Source: Flaccisagitta enflata (lineage: Eukaryota; Chaetognatha; Sagittoidea; Aphragmophora). Taken from it: a stretch of DNA of 64,000 nt. A program made the translations under genes and the position numbers. The DNA lies in the NCBI GenBank assembly GCA_965153355.1, contig OZ231126.1, forward strand, positions 102,858,001-102,922,000, written 5' to 3'. The notes beneath the pieces were generated by a model, which saw only the letters and a list, made by a program, of their open reading frames with translations, was not told the DNA's origin and did no database searches. Positions within the stretch are counted from its first letter, which is position 1. Every line of letters begins with the position of its first letter. Shown one piece after another: positions 30,756-40,960 of this stretch.

Positions 30756-31156
30756 CAGATAACTGCTAAATACAAGGTGTGAACCCCCTAAAAACTGTAG
30801 CACCCCCACCTACAGCTCTAACCAATTGTATTACAGAGATTTTTAGGGTAAAGAAAGAATGTTTGTATCAATAGAAGTGGCGCTACCAGAGCGATTTTTA
30901 AATTTTGACCTCTAACTCATAATATAACTAAAAAACATGTTAAAATGAGCTGATTTTAAATATTGATAAAAATAAGGTTTTTGTACTATAATTTTGAACT
31001 GGAGTGGAAATTTCAAAATCGCCCTGGTGGCGCCACTTGTATAGTCCTAAACTATGATTTAAAACCCAACACAAATTATTCATTGGTATGGTGTGATCTG
31101 TAAGGGGGGTTGCTACAGTTTTAGGGGGTTCACATTTTATATTTTGCCTTCCTCTG
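30756..31156. mobile_element. 401-bp Tc1/mariner-type MITE in the Helentron gene
   Basis: Ends CAGATAACTGCTAAATACAAGGTGTGAACC and, inverted at the other end, CAGAGGAAGGCAAAATATAAAATGTGAACC. The terminal inverted repeats extend about 55 bp through CCCCTAAAAACTGTAGCACCCCC. Flanking TA dinucleotides at 30,754-30,755 and 31,157-31,158 fit a TA target duplication. Removing the element and one TA would leave the flanking Helentron frame uninterrupted, which fixes the ends. No internal ORF. Confidence 0.9.
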
Positions 31157-31158
31157 TA

Positions 31159-32737
31159 ATTGGTTTTCAACTTCCTTCAAATCCAGTTCTGGGTATTTTG
31201 TTATATCAACCAATTGAAGTTTATTCTGATTAGACATAGGGGCCATTCTTCCTTGTTCCATATATCTACTACATGTATGACAAACATAATCTACATCCTG
31301 TTTGTTTTAACTTCCTTGTTGAAAGGGCCTTGGCATTTTTTTTCTTATGATTTTTCCAATGTAATTTTTTATGTAAAATGGAAATTTCTTCTCAAGCACC
31401 TGCTCCCAATTTTCACCTAACGCCTTAACCCCGTCCTTAAAAAGTTTTCTATGACACAATATGCAAATATAAGTTCTACCATCTAAAATAGCAGCCATGT
31501 AAGCTCTTTTTCGCTTGTAAACTGAATCAAGTGGTTTCTTGCGTCCAGCTTGCTTTTCTGCTGTTCGAAATAATCTATATTCCTTTTCCCCAAACACCTC
31601 TTTCCTTTGAGATCTCTGTTGTCGCTGTTCTTCAGCTCTTTTGTCCTTGAAACCCTTGGGATCTTTTTGCTCGGCTTTTGATCTTACATGTTGCTGCTCC
31701 TTTGCTCTTTTTCCCTTGAAACCCTTAGGATCTTTTTGCTCGGCTTTTGATCTTACATGTTGCTGCTCCTTTGCTCTTTTTCCCTTGAAACCCTTAGGAT
31801 CTTTTTGCTCGGCTTTTGATATTGTATTATGTTTTTCTTTTGCTTGTTTATCCTTAGGATCTTTTAGCTCAGCTTTTGATCTTACATGACGCTGCTCCTT
31901 TGCTCGTTTGTCCTTGAAACCCTTGGGGTCTTTTTGCTCAGCTTTTGATCTTACATGACGCTGCTCCTCTGCTCTTTTATCCTTGGAAGCCTTGGGATCC
32001 TTCTCATTGAGATTCTGTCTATATTTTGCTACTCTTTTTTTCTGCTTTTCCCTTTTTCTTTCTTCCCAAAACTTATCTAATGAACCATATTTTTTTTCAT
32101 ATTCTTTTTTGCAAGATACCTGGTAGTTTACATGTTTTTTCAACCGCACAAAAGGATCTCCACAACCCTCACAAATGTCCTTCTCACCATCCTGAGGTGT
32201 GTTTCTATCGTCATGAAAAGTATTTTGATGATTTTCCACACCTTGAAACCTTTTATACTGCTTTGTTAATGGTGCCTTGAAGTCCTTTTTAATTGCATCT
32301 GATTTTTCTTCAGTTTTGTTTTTTGCTGAATTCATCTCAGGAGCTGCAGAATTATTCAAATCAAGATTGTCTTTGTATTTTGTTTTGCAAAATTCCCGTT
32401 TCTTTTCCTTACTTCCATTAGATGAATCATACAGCATAGTTTTTTCCCTACATGATGCCTTGTAATACAGGTGCTTTTCCAACTGCACATATTTTCCACA
32501 AAATTTACATAATGTCTTATCTTTATCCTTCAAAAAGTTTAAACAATTTTCTGAAAAGTCAATTCTTACATTAGGTTTTTTTAAACTATCATTCATGATG
32601 TTAGGGCAGAGGTTGATAAAACATTTTTTGATGTTTGGTTCAATGTTAGATGTTAAGTTACTGGTCAAAAGATTTTTCTCATCTGAAACACCTGAATCAT
32701 CTGCAGTAATGTCTATACAATCAATAAAAGAGTTAGT
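31159..32737 (-). pseudogene. Helentron N-terminal zinc-finger region
   Basis: Three zinc-binding blocks: CKFCGKYVQLEKHLYYKASC, CEGCGDPFVRLKKHVNYQVSC and CILCHRKLFKDGVK. The last is a signature of Helentron proteins. Between the second and third are about six tandem copies of a roughly 23-residue basic unit (KDPKGFKDKRAKEQRHVRSK), encoded at 31,635-31,990. A TAA at 31,307-31,309 interrupts the frame. Past it the same frame continues with VCHTCSRYMEQGRMAPMS and LQLVDITKYPELDL up to the MITE. The zinc fingers may bind the transposon ends. Confidence 0.85.
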
Positions 32738-33976
32738 CTATAATTTTGAGGTAGCTTCTGAATTTGAATGTACTGGTGATGGAGGTGAGAGTGAATCATT
32801 AGAGTCAGAAGAAATATTAAGAATTTCAATTAATGACCTTTGCTTGGTTTGTGGTTGTGGTCTAGTTTGTGACTGCAGTCCAGGTTGAGACTGAGGTTTA
32901 GGTAGAGGAAAAGGTCCTGTTTTGGGTGTAGGTTTTGTCTGGGGTGAAGATCTTGGCTTAGGTGAAGGTCTTTTCTGGGGTGACAATTGTGGCTGAGCTG
33001 CAGGTTGTGATTGGGTTGTAGGTTGTGGAGATTTTGATAAAGGTGAGGATAATGGCGGTGGTAGAAGTTGCGACTGAGAAGATGATGGCTGCTGAGTTGC
33101 AGATTGTTGTGAGGAAAAATTGGTGGGCAAAATCTTTTCATAGACATACAGATAGTTGAATGCTGAAAAAAGTGATTCTCTTGCCAAGTTAATTTCTCGT
33201 GGTAAATGATTGTTATCACACAAATACCATTTCCCACCAAACTCTAATAAAGCCTGATAATGACCTTGCCAAAAATCTCCAATGTGATTCACAATTGAAA
33301 CAAGTTTGAAATGACTGTTGCCAACATTGATATGATGTGATCCTTGCACATAATGATTAATTTTTTCAAGCTGACCATAATTGTTTTTAAACCGTTGTAA
33401 TTGAATCAGTAAATACATTCCAGGATCAACAAAATCTTTATAAACATGATATGGCTGTTTTGCTGTTGTTGGACAACGACTACATTTTTTGAAATCAGCT
33501 TCAAATCTCAAGTAAATGTTGATCAGATTTTGCAAAACCAATTCTTGTGAATCATACAAAGGTAAAATTAAGTTTATTTCTTTTCGAATCACTGCATTTT
33601 CCACTTGATGACAATGCTGACATGCAGATGAATTTCTTGAGTTAACAAATCTGAAAGTTCATCTTATTCTAAAACTAAATAGTGGTTGAAAAAGTGGAAG
33701 TGCCTGCAAAAAATAGTCAAAAAATTCTTTGCTGTCCATTTGATTGCCATGTGAAAAATCAGGTCTGATTGCAGCCCGCAAAGAATAGCTACTGACCTGA
33801 GAAATTGAACCCTCTTTCTCAAATATTTTTTTCAACTCAGTTTGAACATGAGTTTCTGGTGGGAGAGCTAAGGTTATATCTCTTATGTTAGGTATATTTC
33901 TTAATACCTGAATTATTGGGGAGCACACTCGTTGGCCTTTTGTTTTTCTCAAAACACTGGCAGATTTCTCCACCAA
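32738..33976 (-). pseudogene. USP-type deubiquitinase domain fused upstream of the Helentron protein
   Basis: Two open segments in one frame separated by a TGA at 33,659-33,661. First segment: VCSPIIQVLRNIPN, resembling a degenerate Cys box, and GNQMDSKEFFDYFLQAL, which matches the QQDxxEF box of ubiquitin-specific proteases. Second: paired CxxC zinc ligands (ACQHCHQ; KCSRCPTT), YLLIQLQRFKNN, and the His box GDFWQGHYQALLEFGGKWYLCDN (GHY at about 33,260) followed by NYLYVYEK. A Gln/Pro/Ser-rich linker of about 80 residues ends at a TAG (32,738-32,740). The frame then runs directly into the Helentron zinc-finger region. The catalytic Cys box looks two residues short, so activity is doubtful. 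A Helentron normally carries an OTU protease if any. Confidence 0.75.
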
Positions 33977-34330
33977 TCTTTGAAAACCTAGACGATCTCT
34001 TATCGTCAGGCTGCTGTGGCTCTGAATGAAACCATGAACTTGCGGTTACATTTTTCTGTCATTAAACACACATCTGAAGCCTGCATCGATGTTATCCTTA
34101 GTCTTGACTTTGTTCATGGCTTTGTTCTTGGCCTTGTTCTTGGCCTTGTTCTTAAGTAAAATCCTTGACCGCCGAGTTCTAGGAAACTAGCCCCAGCAAA
34201 GAGAGCTCTGAATCTTGAGCGAAAACGTGCTTCAATTTGGCGAGCACACGAAAATGTGTCACCTCTGAAGGATGAAGCAAGCTGAAAAGAAAAAAAGAAC
34301 AACGAACGCTGAAAAAATGAAAAGCCACCA

Positions 34331-34378
<48 letters not shown>

Positions 34379-34498
34379 AAAAAAGAAAATGCAAAATCAA
34401 CAAGTTTTCAATTGCTGACACGCAACTGTATGAGAGATTTTGTCCGTTAGTCGGTCGGTCCGTCTGTCACGCGTCCTCAGCGATATTGTAACCCCGCG
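33977..34498. repeat. Spacer with (AAAG)n and an R1-related remnant
   Basis: TTGTTCTTGGCC triplicate at 34,115-34,155; (AAAG)n at 34,332-34,388; R1 second-subfamily piece at 34,409-34,505 (GCTGACACGCAACTGTATGAGAG ... GATATTGTAACCCCGCGTCATTTG). No gene seen. Confidence 0.7.
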
Positions 34499-36003
34499 TC
34501 ATTTGTTTTTTTGGTACCGGTGGTGGTCGGATAAATGTGAAGTACAGCAGACGCATGTGATCTCCACATCGTCTTCATCGCAGAGCAGGCACCAAATGAT
34601 ATTGTGATGCCCATTGAGACCAGCCAGTTGGGATGGAGTCAACGCGCAGTGCGCCAACCGGAAATGTTCGTCGGCCGCCGATTTGGACCCGTAAAAAGCG
34701 AGTCTTTGCACATTGAAGGCACCCATAACTCGGTCTCTCAATGTGATTGGAAATTTGCTGACGTCAATTTGCTCACTGCCACCCGGGCCATACGACGAGT
34801 TGTTATCGTTGTCGTCTACGCCACTCAAGTTTTCATCGATCATAGGCACGCGGGAAGACGGGCATATATAGCAATTCATCTTAAGTGGAATATCGTGGGT
34901 CGACCTGTTGAAACTGATGGTTTTGCTGTCGTTTTGGGTAACCATTTTGCTTACTTTTTCCATTTGTCTGCTGGTGTACTCTAACTTAGGACATTGCTCG
35001 CGTTGCGCATACAATTCGAGGCTCGTGTAATTTTGTTTTTCATTAACTTCCGACTGGATGGAACTCTTACAGTTGATTATTGAATTGTCGCGGATGGTTG
35101 ACAAAGTAGCCACGCCCTTCAAGCCGATGCGCGAGAGAAACTTTTTTCTATAGTCAAAATTTCCCGCCCTCGTAGAGTATCGATGGACATTTTTTACGAA
35201 ATTGTCACACGGGGTGTCATTTGTCAGTCCGTCGTTATGTTTGAGCAAAGTTAGAAGAAATCTAGCAGTGATCTCGATCACTACACGTTTCTCGCCTCTT
35301 TTTTTCATATCGGCCACTGCCACGTAGAAAGCCCGCTTATTAGGGAAGCCTAAAGCCTTGTACACATGACAGTTTACATAGGCCTGACGGAAGTCCTCCC
35401 CGGTAGCGGCTGAATCGAAAGAATGAAGGATCTCCGATATTTTGTCTGGTCCAAGACCATCCTCAGTTAATGAGGAGCTTAACGATTCACAGATTTTTTT
35501 TTTTTCATTCTCTTTCGCAAAAACATTTTGTTGGCGGCAGAATTCATACTGGATAATTTCCGCGGCTGATCTGGTATTATCCGCTTCCGAAGAGCAAAAG
35601 AGCTCATCGGGCGGATTTTTTTGAGGCGCGGTCATATTGTGGATACAAGATAAGGCTTTACCTAAATGCGGCTTTCGTTGGTGTAATGTTAATAAACCGC
35701 CGTACTTAACAAAAAAATTTTTGTTTAAAAAAGGAGAAAGAGAAGGGTGAAGCAATAGTTTGTTTCGGAGGTCTCTGTTTAACGTCTCAATGTCAGGGTC
35801 CATGTTGGTTTTTTTTTTTGTTTTTGTTGTTGTTCTCAACATGGCCAGTAACGCCTCGAAAGCTAGTTTAGTCGGGAAGGCCATAGCCATAGTCATGGCC
35901 TGCCGGCAAAAAAATTCATACTGGATAATTTCAGACGAAATTCTCGAGTGATTTTCTATCGAGGAGCATAAGGCCTCATGAGGCCGCGGATTTTCTGCTC
36001 TGT
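34499..36003 (-). CDS. Unrecognised ~490-aa protein with a duplicated segment and C-terminal Cys/His cluster
   Basis: The frame is open from about 36,003. The first ATG is 35,896, and a second in-frame start is MDPDIETLNRD near 35,804. An AG acceptor after a T-rich tract (minus strand, at about 36,004) suggests an upstream exon. The stretch before the ATG repeats an internal segment: CSS...IIQYEFFCRQ (about 35,970-35,905) mirrors CSSEADNTRSAAEIIQYEFCRQ (about 35,590-35,528), so part of an upstream paralogue is fused in frame. The C-terminus (AADEHFRLAHCALTPSQL, WCLLCDEDDVEITCVCCTSH) looks zinc-binding. No signal or membrane segment. GC content is higher than in flanking DNA. Family not recognised; it could be viral, host or mobile. 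Confidence 0.65.
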
Positions 36004-36084
36004 TTTTTTTTTTTTTTAGTCACATAGAAACACATACATATAGAGCGCACACACACAGAGCACACACAGAGCACACACACACAG

Positions 36085-36151
<67 letters not shown>

Positions 36152-37131
36152 CACATGGAATGGTGGAGAAGTGAAGGGCCGGATATGAGATATCTCAAAG
36201 TTATCAGTGAATGAACAAAAATATGAGCGACGACAAGAATCGACGACAAGTCCAGATAGAAAAAAAATAATAAAAATGTTTTTTTTCTCTTGAATTAAGC
36301 AAAACGCGAGCCAAAACACACAGAAAAAACAAGCAATGGAAAAAAAAATACACACGATTCAAACGAGGAAAAAGATAGTGTTAGTGCATATGAGTTTTTT
36401 TTTAATTTTTTTTAGTCATGCAAATTTGGAGCAAGCATTAAGTAAAAAAAAAAACATTCTCCATGAAGTGGGAAAGAAGAGTTTTTTGACAAACGAGGGA
36501 AAAATAAAAGAAAATCAATTTAAAAAGAGACAGTAGAAGAAAACACAGATTAGTAATGAAAAATTAAAAAAAACTACTTTTTTTGTTGTTGTCAGAATTC
36601 TTGCTTTTTTTAATGTGTCTCAACGTCTGTGTGTCTTTGTTTTGTCTTTTTCTTTCTCTGTCTGTCTATTTGTCTGTCTGTTTGTCCATGTCTGTTTGTC
36701 TCCGTCTGTTTCTGTTTTTATTTGTCTGTTTCTGTCTGTCTGTCTCTGGCTGTCTCTGTCTATATTTGACTGTATCTTTTTTTTCTTTCTCTCTCTCTCG
36801 ATTTCATACAACTTACCCCATTTTAATCCACCGATGGTCGCCTTTTCCTTTATATTTTTTTCTTTCTTTTTTTCATTTTCGATTGTTTGTTTCGTTTGTT
36901 TTTGTTTTTTTCGTTGTTTTTTTCCTTTTTTAAATTTCTTTCTTTTTTCTGCTGCTTTTTTAATGTGGAAGAAAGAAATAAAAAAGGGAAAGAAATAAAG
37001 TAAGTGAAAAGGAAAGAAAATGAGGAAAAAAAGAGAAGAAAAGAAAAAGGAAAAAAAAAACAAAGAAAGGAAAAAAAGTTGAAACCGGCGTTTTATTGTT
37101 TGTGAAAAAAATGTTGTGAGTTTTTTTTCTC
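36004..37131. repeat. (AC)n and low-complexity intergenic sequence
   Basis: (AC)n with GAG interruptions at 36,046-36,150, then AT-rich sequence, (TGTC)n-like at 36,655-36,770, and pyrimidine and then purine runs to 37,080. No credible gene. Confidence 0.85.
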
Positions 37132-37593
37132 TTAAAAATTTGTGTTAAATCGAACCACCCACATGAATGGCGGCATGCATTTGTCTATGGTTAGCCAACC
37201 TTTTTGGGGATTTTGTTCCAATTTTATTTTGTCGAACCAATCTGCCGGTTTCCAACCAATATTAGGTATTGCCGTTTTCATGCATTGGTCTAGCCATTTT
37301 TTTGGTTGAGGTGGGGGTGGTTTAGAAAATTGCTTTCCCATGTACAAATGGAAATTTTCAAGGTATCTTTTGGATACTTTTGGTTGATACTGCTGAATGT
37401 ATTTGGCTCGAGTCCGGGATACGCGTTTTAAAACCATCACAATTGCTAATTCTAAATCGAGCCCCCATGACTGACTGAAGTCAACTATAGTTTGTGCTTC
37501 AGCCTTAAATTTTTTTGCTGTTGGAAATTCAATCTCATCATCTAGTTCTTCATCCTCGCTTTCAGAACCTTCGATTTTTCTTTTGTTGTTCAT
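37132..37593 (-). CDS. Unrecognised 153-aa protein
   Basis: ATG at 37,593. The N-terminus has acidic low complexity with a basic patch (MNNKRKIEGSESEDEELDDE ... AKKFKAEA). The remainder looks globular: FSQSWGLDLELAIVMVLKRV, ENFHLYMGKQFSK, a proline run, then three Trp-containing blocks (PKKWLDQCMK, NIGWKPADWFDK, KGWLTIDKCMPPFMWVVRF). Codon-level composition differs from the surrounding low-complexity DNA, which supports it being real. It stops 250 bp before the next minus-strand gene. Family not recognised. Confidence 0.6.
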   Translation of the reverse strand: MNNKRKIEGSESEDEELDDEIEFPTAKKFKAEAQTIVDFSQSWGLDLELAIVMVLKRVSRTRAKYIQQYQPKVSKRYLENFHLYMGKQFSKPPPPQPKKWLDQCMKTAIPNIGWKPADWFDKIKLEQNPQKGWLTIDKCMPPFMWVVRFNTNF

Positions 37594-37763
37594 ATTTTTT
37601 TGAAAAACACCGCGTTTTCTTTTTACATCACAAATCTTTCATTTTGAGTTTACTTTAGTTTCGTCTGCTCATGCTCTTTTTTTTTTATTTTCTCCTCCTC
37701 CTTTTTTCTTCCTCTCCTCAATGATTTTTCTCTTTATTGAATCACTTGTCACACACAGAAATT

Positions 37764-37770
<7 letters not shown>

Positions 37771-37824
<54 letters not shown>
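37771..37824. repeat. (CT)n microsatellite
   Basis: About 27 CT units between two minus-strand genes, 20 bp downstream of one of them. Confidence 0.97.
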
Positions 37825-37825
<1 letters not shown>

Positions 37826-37841
37826 AAAAGTGTTTATTTTT

Positions 37842-38408
37842 TTACTTTTTTTTCACGTTCTTTTTGTGTTCCAGCGCTTTACAGGCTTTGTTGAAGGCCA
37901 TTGACCACTGAAAACGCAGTTGGGGATCTGGCAACCCTCCAGGCTGTCCTTTTTGGATCATTCTTATGATCCGCAGATTGTCGTGGAAATCCTCCAAGTT
38001 TTGCCTAATTCCCCCGGAGCAAAGTATTTCATCGTCCAGTATTTTGTCTGTAAGTCGTTTTATGTCCTTGATAATTTCGTCGCAGTCAGTCCGTACCTGA
38101 GGGCAAATACAAACACGGCCTCGGGTATTGTACACTGGGGGCGAAGTGTCTCTTATCTCAGTGGGCAGAAAGTGATCGTTGCCGAGATTCGGACTGTCTC
38201 TCCATTCCATGTTAGGAACGCCTGTGTAGCAAATCATTCGTTCAACGAGTCCGTTCGGTTGTTTACGGGGAGGTTTCCCCGGTTCGATTGTCTCCGTTGG
38301 AATCAAGTACGGCCTTGCATTCAGCGCTCTTAAGGTGGCTCTCCAAAGCTTCTCCTCTCTTTTTTTCGTAGCCTCTAAATCATCATTTGCCTGCCCATGC
38401 TCATTCAT
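37842..38408 (-). CDS. Unrecognised 188-aa protein
   Basis: The frame is open to 38,471, but the first sensible ATG is 38,408 (MNEHGQANDDLEATKKRE). It is helical and charged at the start (REEKLWRATLRALNARPYLI), has a middle block with Cys residues (GRVCICPQVRTDCDEIIKDI), and a helical end (LRFQWSMAFNKACKALEHK) closed by Lys residues. The likely reading is a soluble intracellular protein. It is collinear with the 153-aa gene and shares its strand. Family not recognised. Confidence 0.6.
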   Translation of the reverse strand: MNEHGQANDDLEATKKREEKLWRATLRALNARPYLIPTETIEPGKPPRKQPNGLVERMICYTGVPNMEWRDSPNLGNDHFLPTEIRDTSPPVYNTRGRVCICPQVRTDCDEIIKDIKRLTDKILDDEILCSGGIRQNLEDFHDNLRIIRMIQKGQPGGLPDPQLRFQWSMAFNKACKALEHKKNVKKK

Positions 38409-38629
38409 GATTTTTTTAACAAATATTTCCCCCCCCCGACCGCCGGAATAAAAAAGAAAGAAAAAAAACATTTTTTACAAAAACCAAAAAGTAATTGAAA
38501 AGAAAAATGGAAAAAAAGAGAAGAAAACAAAAAAAGATAATTTGAAAGGGCGAGAAATAGGACAAAAAAAAATACGCGTTAATTGCAATTATCAGGAGTG
38601 CGACGCGACGAGACGGGTGGAGAAAAAAG

Positions 38630-38669
38630 AGTTAAGAAAGAAAGAAAGAAAAAAAAGAAAGAAAAGAAA

Positions 38670-38719
<50 letters not shown>

Positions 38720-38905
38720 CTGAAAGAAAGAAAGAAAGAAAGGAAGGGAGAAAGAAAAGGAGAAAGGGAGGAAGGAAGGAAGGGAGGAAGGAAGGAAGGA
38801 AGGAAGGAGGAAAGAAATTAAGAAATGAATTAAGAAAGAAAGCAAGCAAACAAGCAAGCAAAGCAAGAAAAAAGAAGAAAAAGAAGAAAAGAAGGCAAGC
38901 AAAAA
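38630..38905. repeat. (GAAA)n and (GGAA)n purine array
   Basis: About 270 bp of GAAA, GGAA and GCAA tetranucleotides. Frames here are Lys/Glu/Arg or Phe/Ser low complexity. Confidence 0.95.
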
Positions 38906-38951
38906 AGCAAGAGAGGAGAAGACAGATAAAAAAAAAACCGGAAATAAAATC

Positions 38952-39182
38952 ATGGCGGAAGACGCGGACGATACAAAGCGTCGTTTAGCTGGAGAAGAAT
39001 CAACGAAAAATAAGGCCTCTTTAACTCAAAGCGATTGTCAACTCTTAAGTTGTTATTTTGGCTTTAGCGCTTGTTGACAAATTGCGGAATTTCCCCGCCG
39101 GCGCTTACGAGACGCATCGAGTTACGTCAGGATGATGCTGAGCAAAAACGACGACAAAAATTTTGACAACGCGATAGGTGAA

Positions 39183-39248
<66 letters not shown>

Positions 39249-39515
39249 CGTTCAAGCAATTCAACTGGGAACAATAACAATGAAGAGAATAATCATAAGA
39301 ATGAGCCTTTCAACTTGGCCGAGTTGCTCGATGGAAACATGCCTACTATTTTCGAATCAGACATGGACGATCTCATACGGATATTTCGAGAAGGTTCTAC
39401 ATTCACAGACAAACAAATGGAGGGTGTCTTGCGGACATACTCGGCCTTCTCGCGATTGTATCCACAAGATTTGGCTGTTTCAAACGGATACGCTAGAATT
39501 CTTCTCATAGGGCCG
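38952..39515 (+). CDS. Unrecognised first exon with in-frame TGA and polyGln tract
   Basis: Starts MAEDADDTKRRLAGEE at 38,952 with a good context (AAAATCATGG). A TGA at 39,075-39,077 (after GFSAC) interrupts the frame; a second ATG in the same frame is at 39,132. The exon carries a (CAA)22 tract read as Gln, an Asn-rich stretch, then a globular part NLAELLDGNMPTIFESDMDD, FREGSTFTDKQMEGVLRTYS, LAVSNGYARILLIGP. It ends at a GTGCGTATG donor after 39,515, in phase 0. The downstream exon is not identified; candidates start at 48.87 or 53.06 kb but do not match phase. The TGA means either an upstream ORF or a broken gene. Confidence 0.5.
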
Positions 39516-39574
39516 GTGCGTATGAATAAAAAGAAAACAACCTGATCAAAACAAAAACAAAACAAAATGTTTCG

Positions 39575-39636
<62 letters not shown>

Positions 39637-39650
39637 GAGAGACAGAGAGA
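39575..39650. repeat. (GA)n microsatellite
   Basis: About 30 GA units with CAGA interruptions, just inside the intron after the exon ending at 39,515. Confidence 0.95.
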
Positions 39651-39764
39651 GAGAAAATCAAATGCAAAAAAACACGACGGACGAAATAAAGGCCCAAAAA
39701 ATCATGTTTCCAATTGCCGGATATTCGCTTTTACCACCCTTCTTTTATACAACCACGGCCATCA

Positions 39765-40230
39765 TCATGAGCACCGCATTATCGTCATCATCATCATTAT
39801 GATCATCATCATCATTATCGTCATCATCCTCATGATCATTGCCAATCCTCTACGTATATCGCATTATGGAGCTGTTGGAATAAGGCGGGAGAAAAAAGAG
39901 TCTTTTCTCTCTCTCTCTCTCTCTCTCTCACTTTCACTCACTCTCTCTCTCATTTTCTCTTTTCTCTCTCTCTCTCTCTCTCTGCTATTTGATCCATCCA
40001 TCCGTCCGTCCATCAGTCCGTCCGTCCATCAGTGGGTCCGCCCTTCTGTCCAACGATCCGTCCATCCGACTGTTCCGTAAGTCTATCTGTCTTTCTGTCT
40101 GTTTATCTGTCTGTCACTCTCTCTGTCTATCTGTCCGCCTGCCTGTCCACTTGTCTGTCTGTCCGCCTGCCTGTCCACTTGTCTGTCTGTCTGTCTGTCT
40201 GTTTGTCTAAAACATTTTTCTTTCTTTTTT

Positions 40231-40290
<60 letters not shown>

Positions 40291-40300
40291 TTTGAATAGC
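39765..40300. repeat. Block of microsatellites: (CAT)n, (CT)n, (TCCG)n, (TGTC)n, (TTTC)n
   Basis: Successive arrays at 39,765-39,840, 39,902-39,982, 39,990-40,075, 40,082-40,210 and 40,222-40,292. No gene. Confidence 0.95.
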
Positions 40301-40319
40301 CCTAATATTAATGTCCGCT

Positions 40320-40620
40320 GTCGTCTCAGCCCGGCGGGTGCAGCTGCGGTGGGTCACGTGATCCCGGGATCTTCTGTCTCGTCTTCTGTCCCATGGGCAT
40401 AAAAAAAAAAAAAGAAAAATAGCAGCCCAAAGGCAGTACGTGGTCAGCAGTACCCGTGCCCTGCTTGAGTAGGAAGTGATGAAAGTTGAGAGGGAGCAGG
40501 GCAGCGGCTCCGAAGGGGACAAAGTTCTGTAGAACACAGGGGGAATCTGTCCGTCCGTCCATCCGTTTGTCCGTCCGTCCGTCCTGTTTGCCTTCCTTCT
40601 GTCCAGGATGCCCTGTTATT
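40320..40620 (-). repeat. R2 repeat, left inverted copy
   Basis: Contains GGGTCACGTGATCCCGGGATCTTCTGTCTCGTC, CCCATGGGCATAAAA, AGCAGCCCAAAGGCAGTACG, TGGTCAGCAGTACCCGTGCCC, CAGGGCAGCGGCTCCGAAGGGG and TTCTGTAGAACACAGGGGGAATC, then a GTCC repeat. The reverse complement of the same run is at 51,370-51,660 with very few differences. Confidence 0.85.
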
Positions 40621-40699
40621 CAAATTTTCATTGAATATCAAGGAGAACTGACAAAAGGCAAAATATGGACAATGGTACCCTTGCCATTTTTGTATAGTT

Positions 40700-40960
40700 T
40701 GTAGGTTAAGTTGACGCAGGAGCAGGCCAGGATCTGGGTCTCTGAGGCCAGAATCTGGGTCTCAGAGACCAATTTCTTGGTCTCAGAGGTAAGGATTTCA
40801 GTTTCTGAGGTCAGGATTTGGTCCTCTGAGGCTAGGATTTAGGTCTTTTAGACCAGCACCTAGGTCTTGGAGGTCAGAATCTGGGTCCCAAAGGTCAGGA
40901 TCTGGGTCTCTAAGGCTTGGATGTGGGTTTTTGGAGCCAGAATCTAAGTTTAAGATGGCC
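40700..40960. repeat. Degenerate CTGGGTCTCTGAGGCCAGAAT array
   Basis: About eleven units of 20-24 bp. The same style of degenerate phrase array follows R2 ends elsewhere in the window. Confidence 0.8.

Noticed and set aside
34604-34984. 126-codon plus ORF
   Set aside because: Antisense shadow of the 34,499-36,003 gene, which has better composition.
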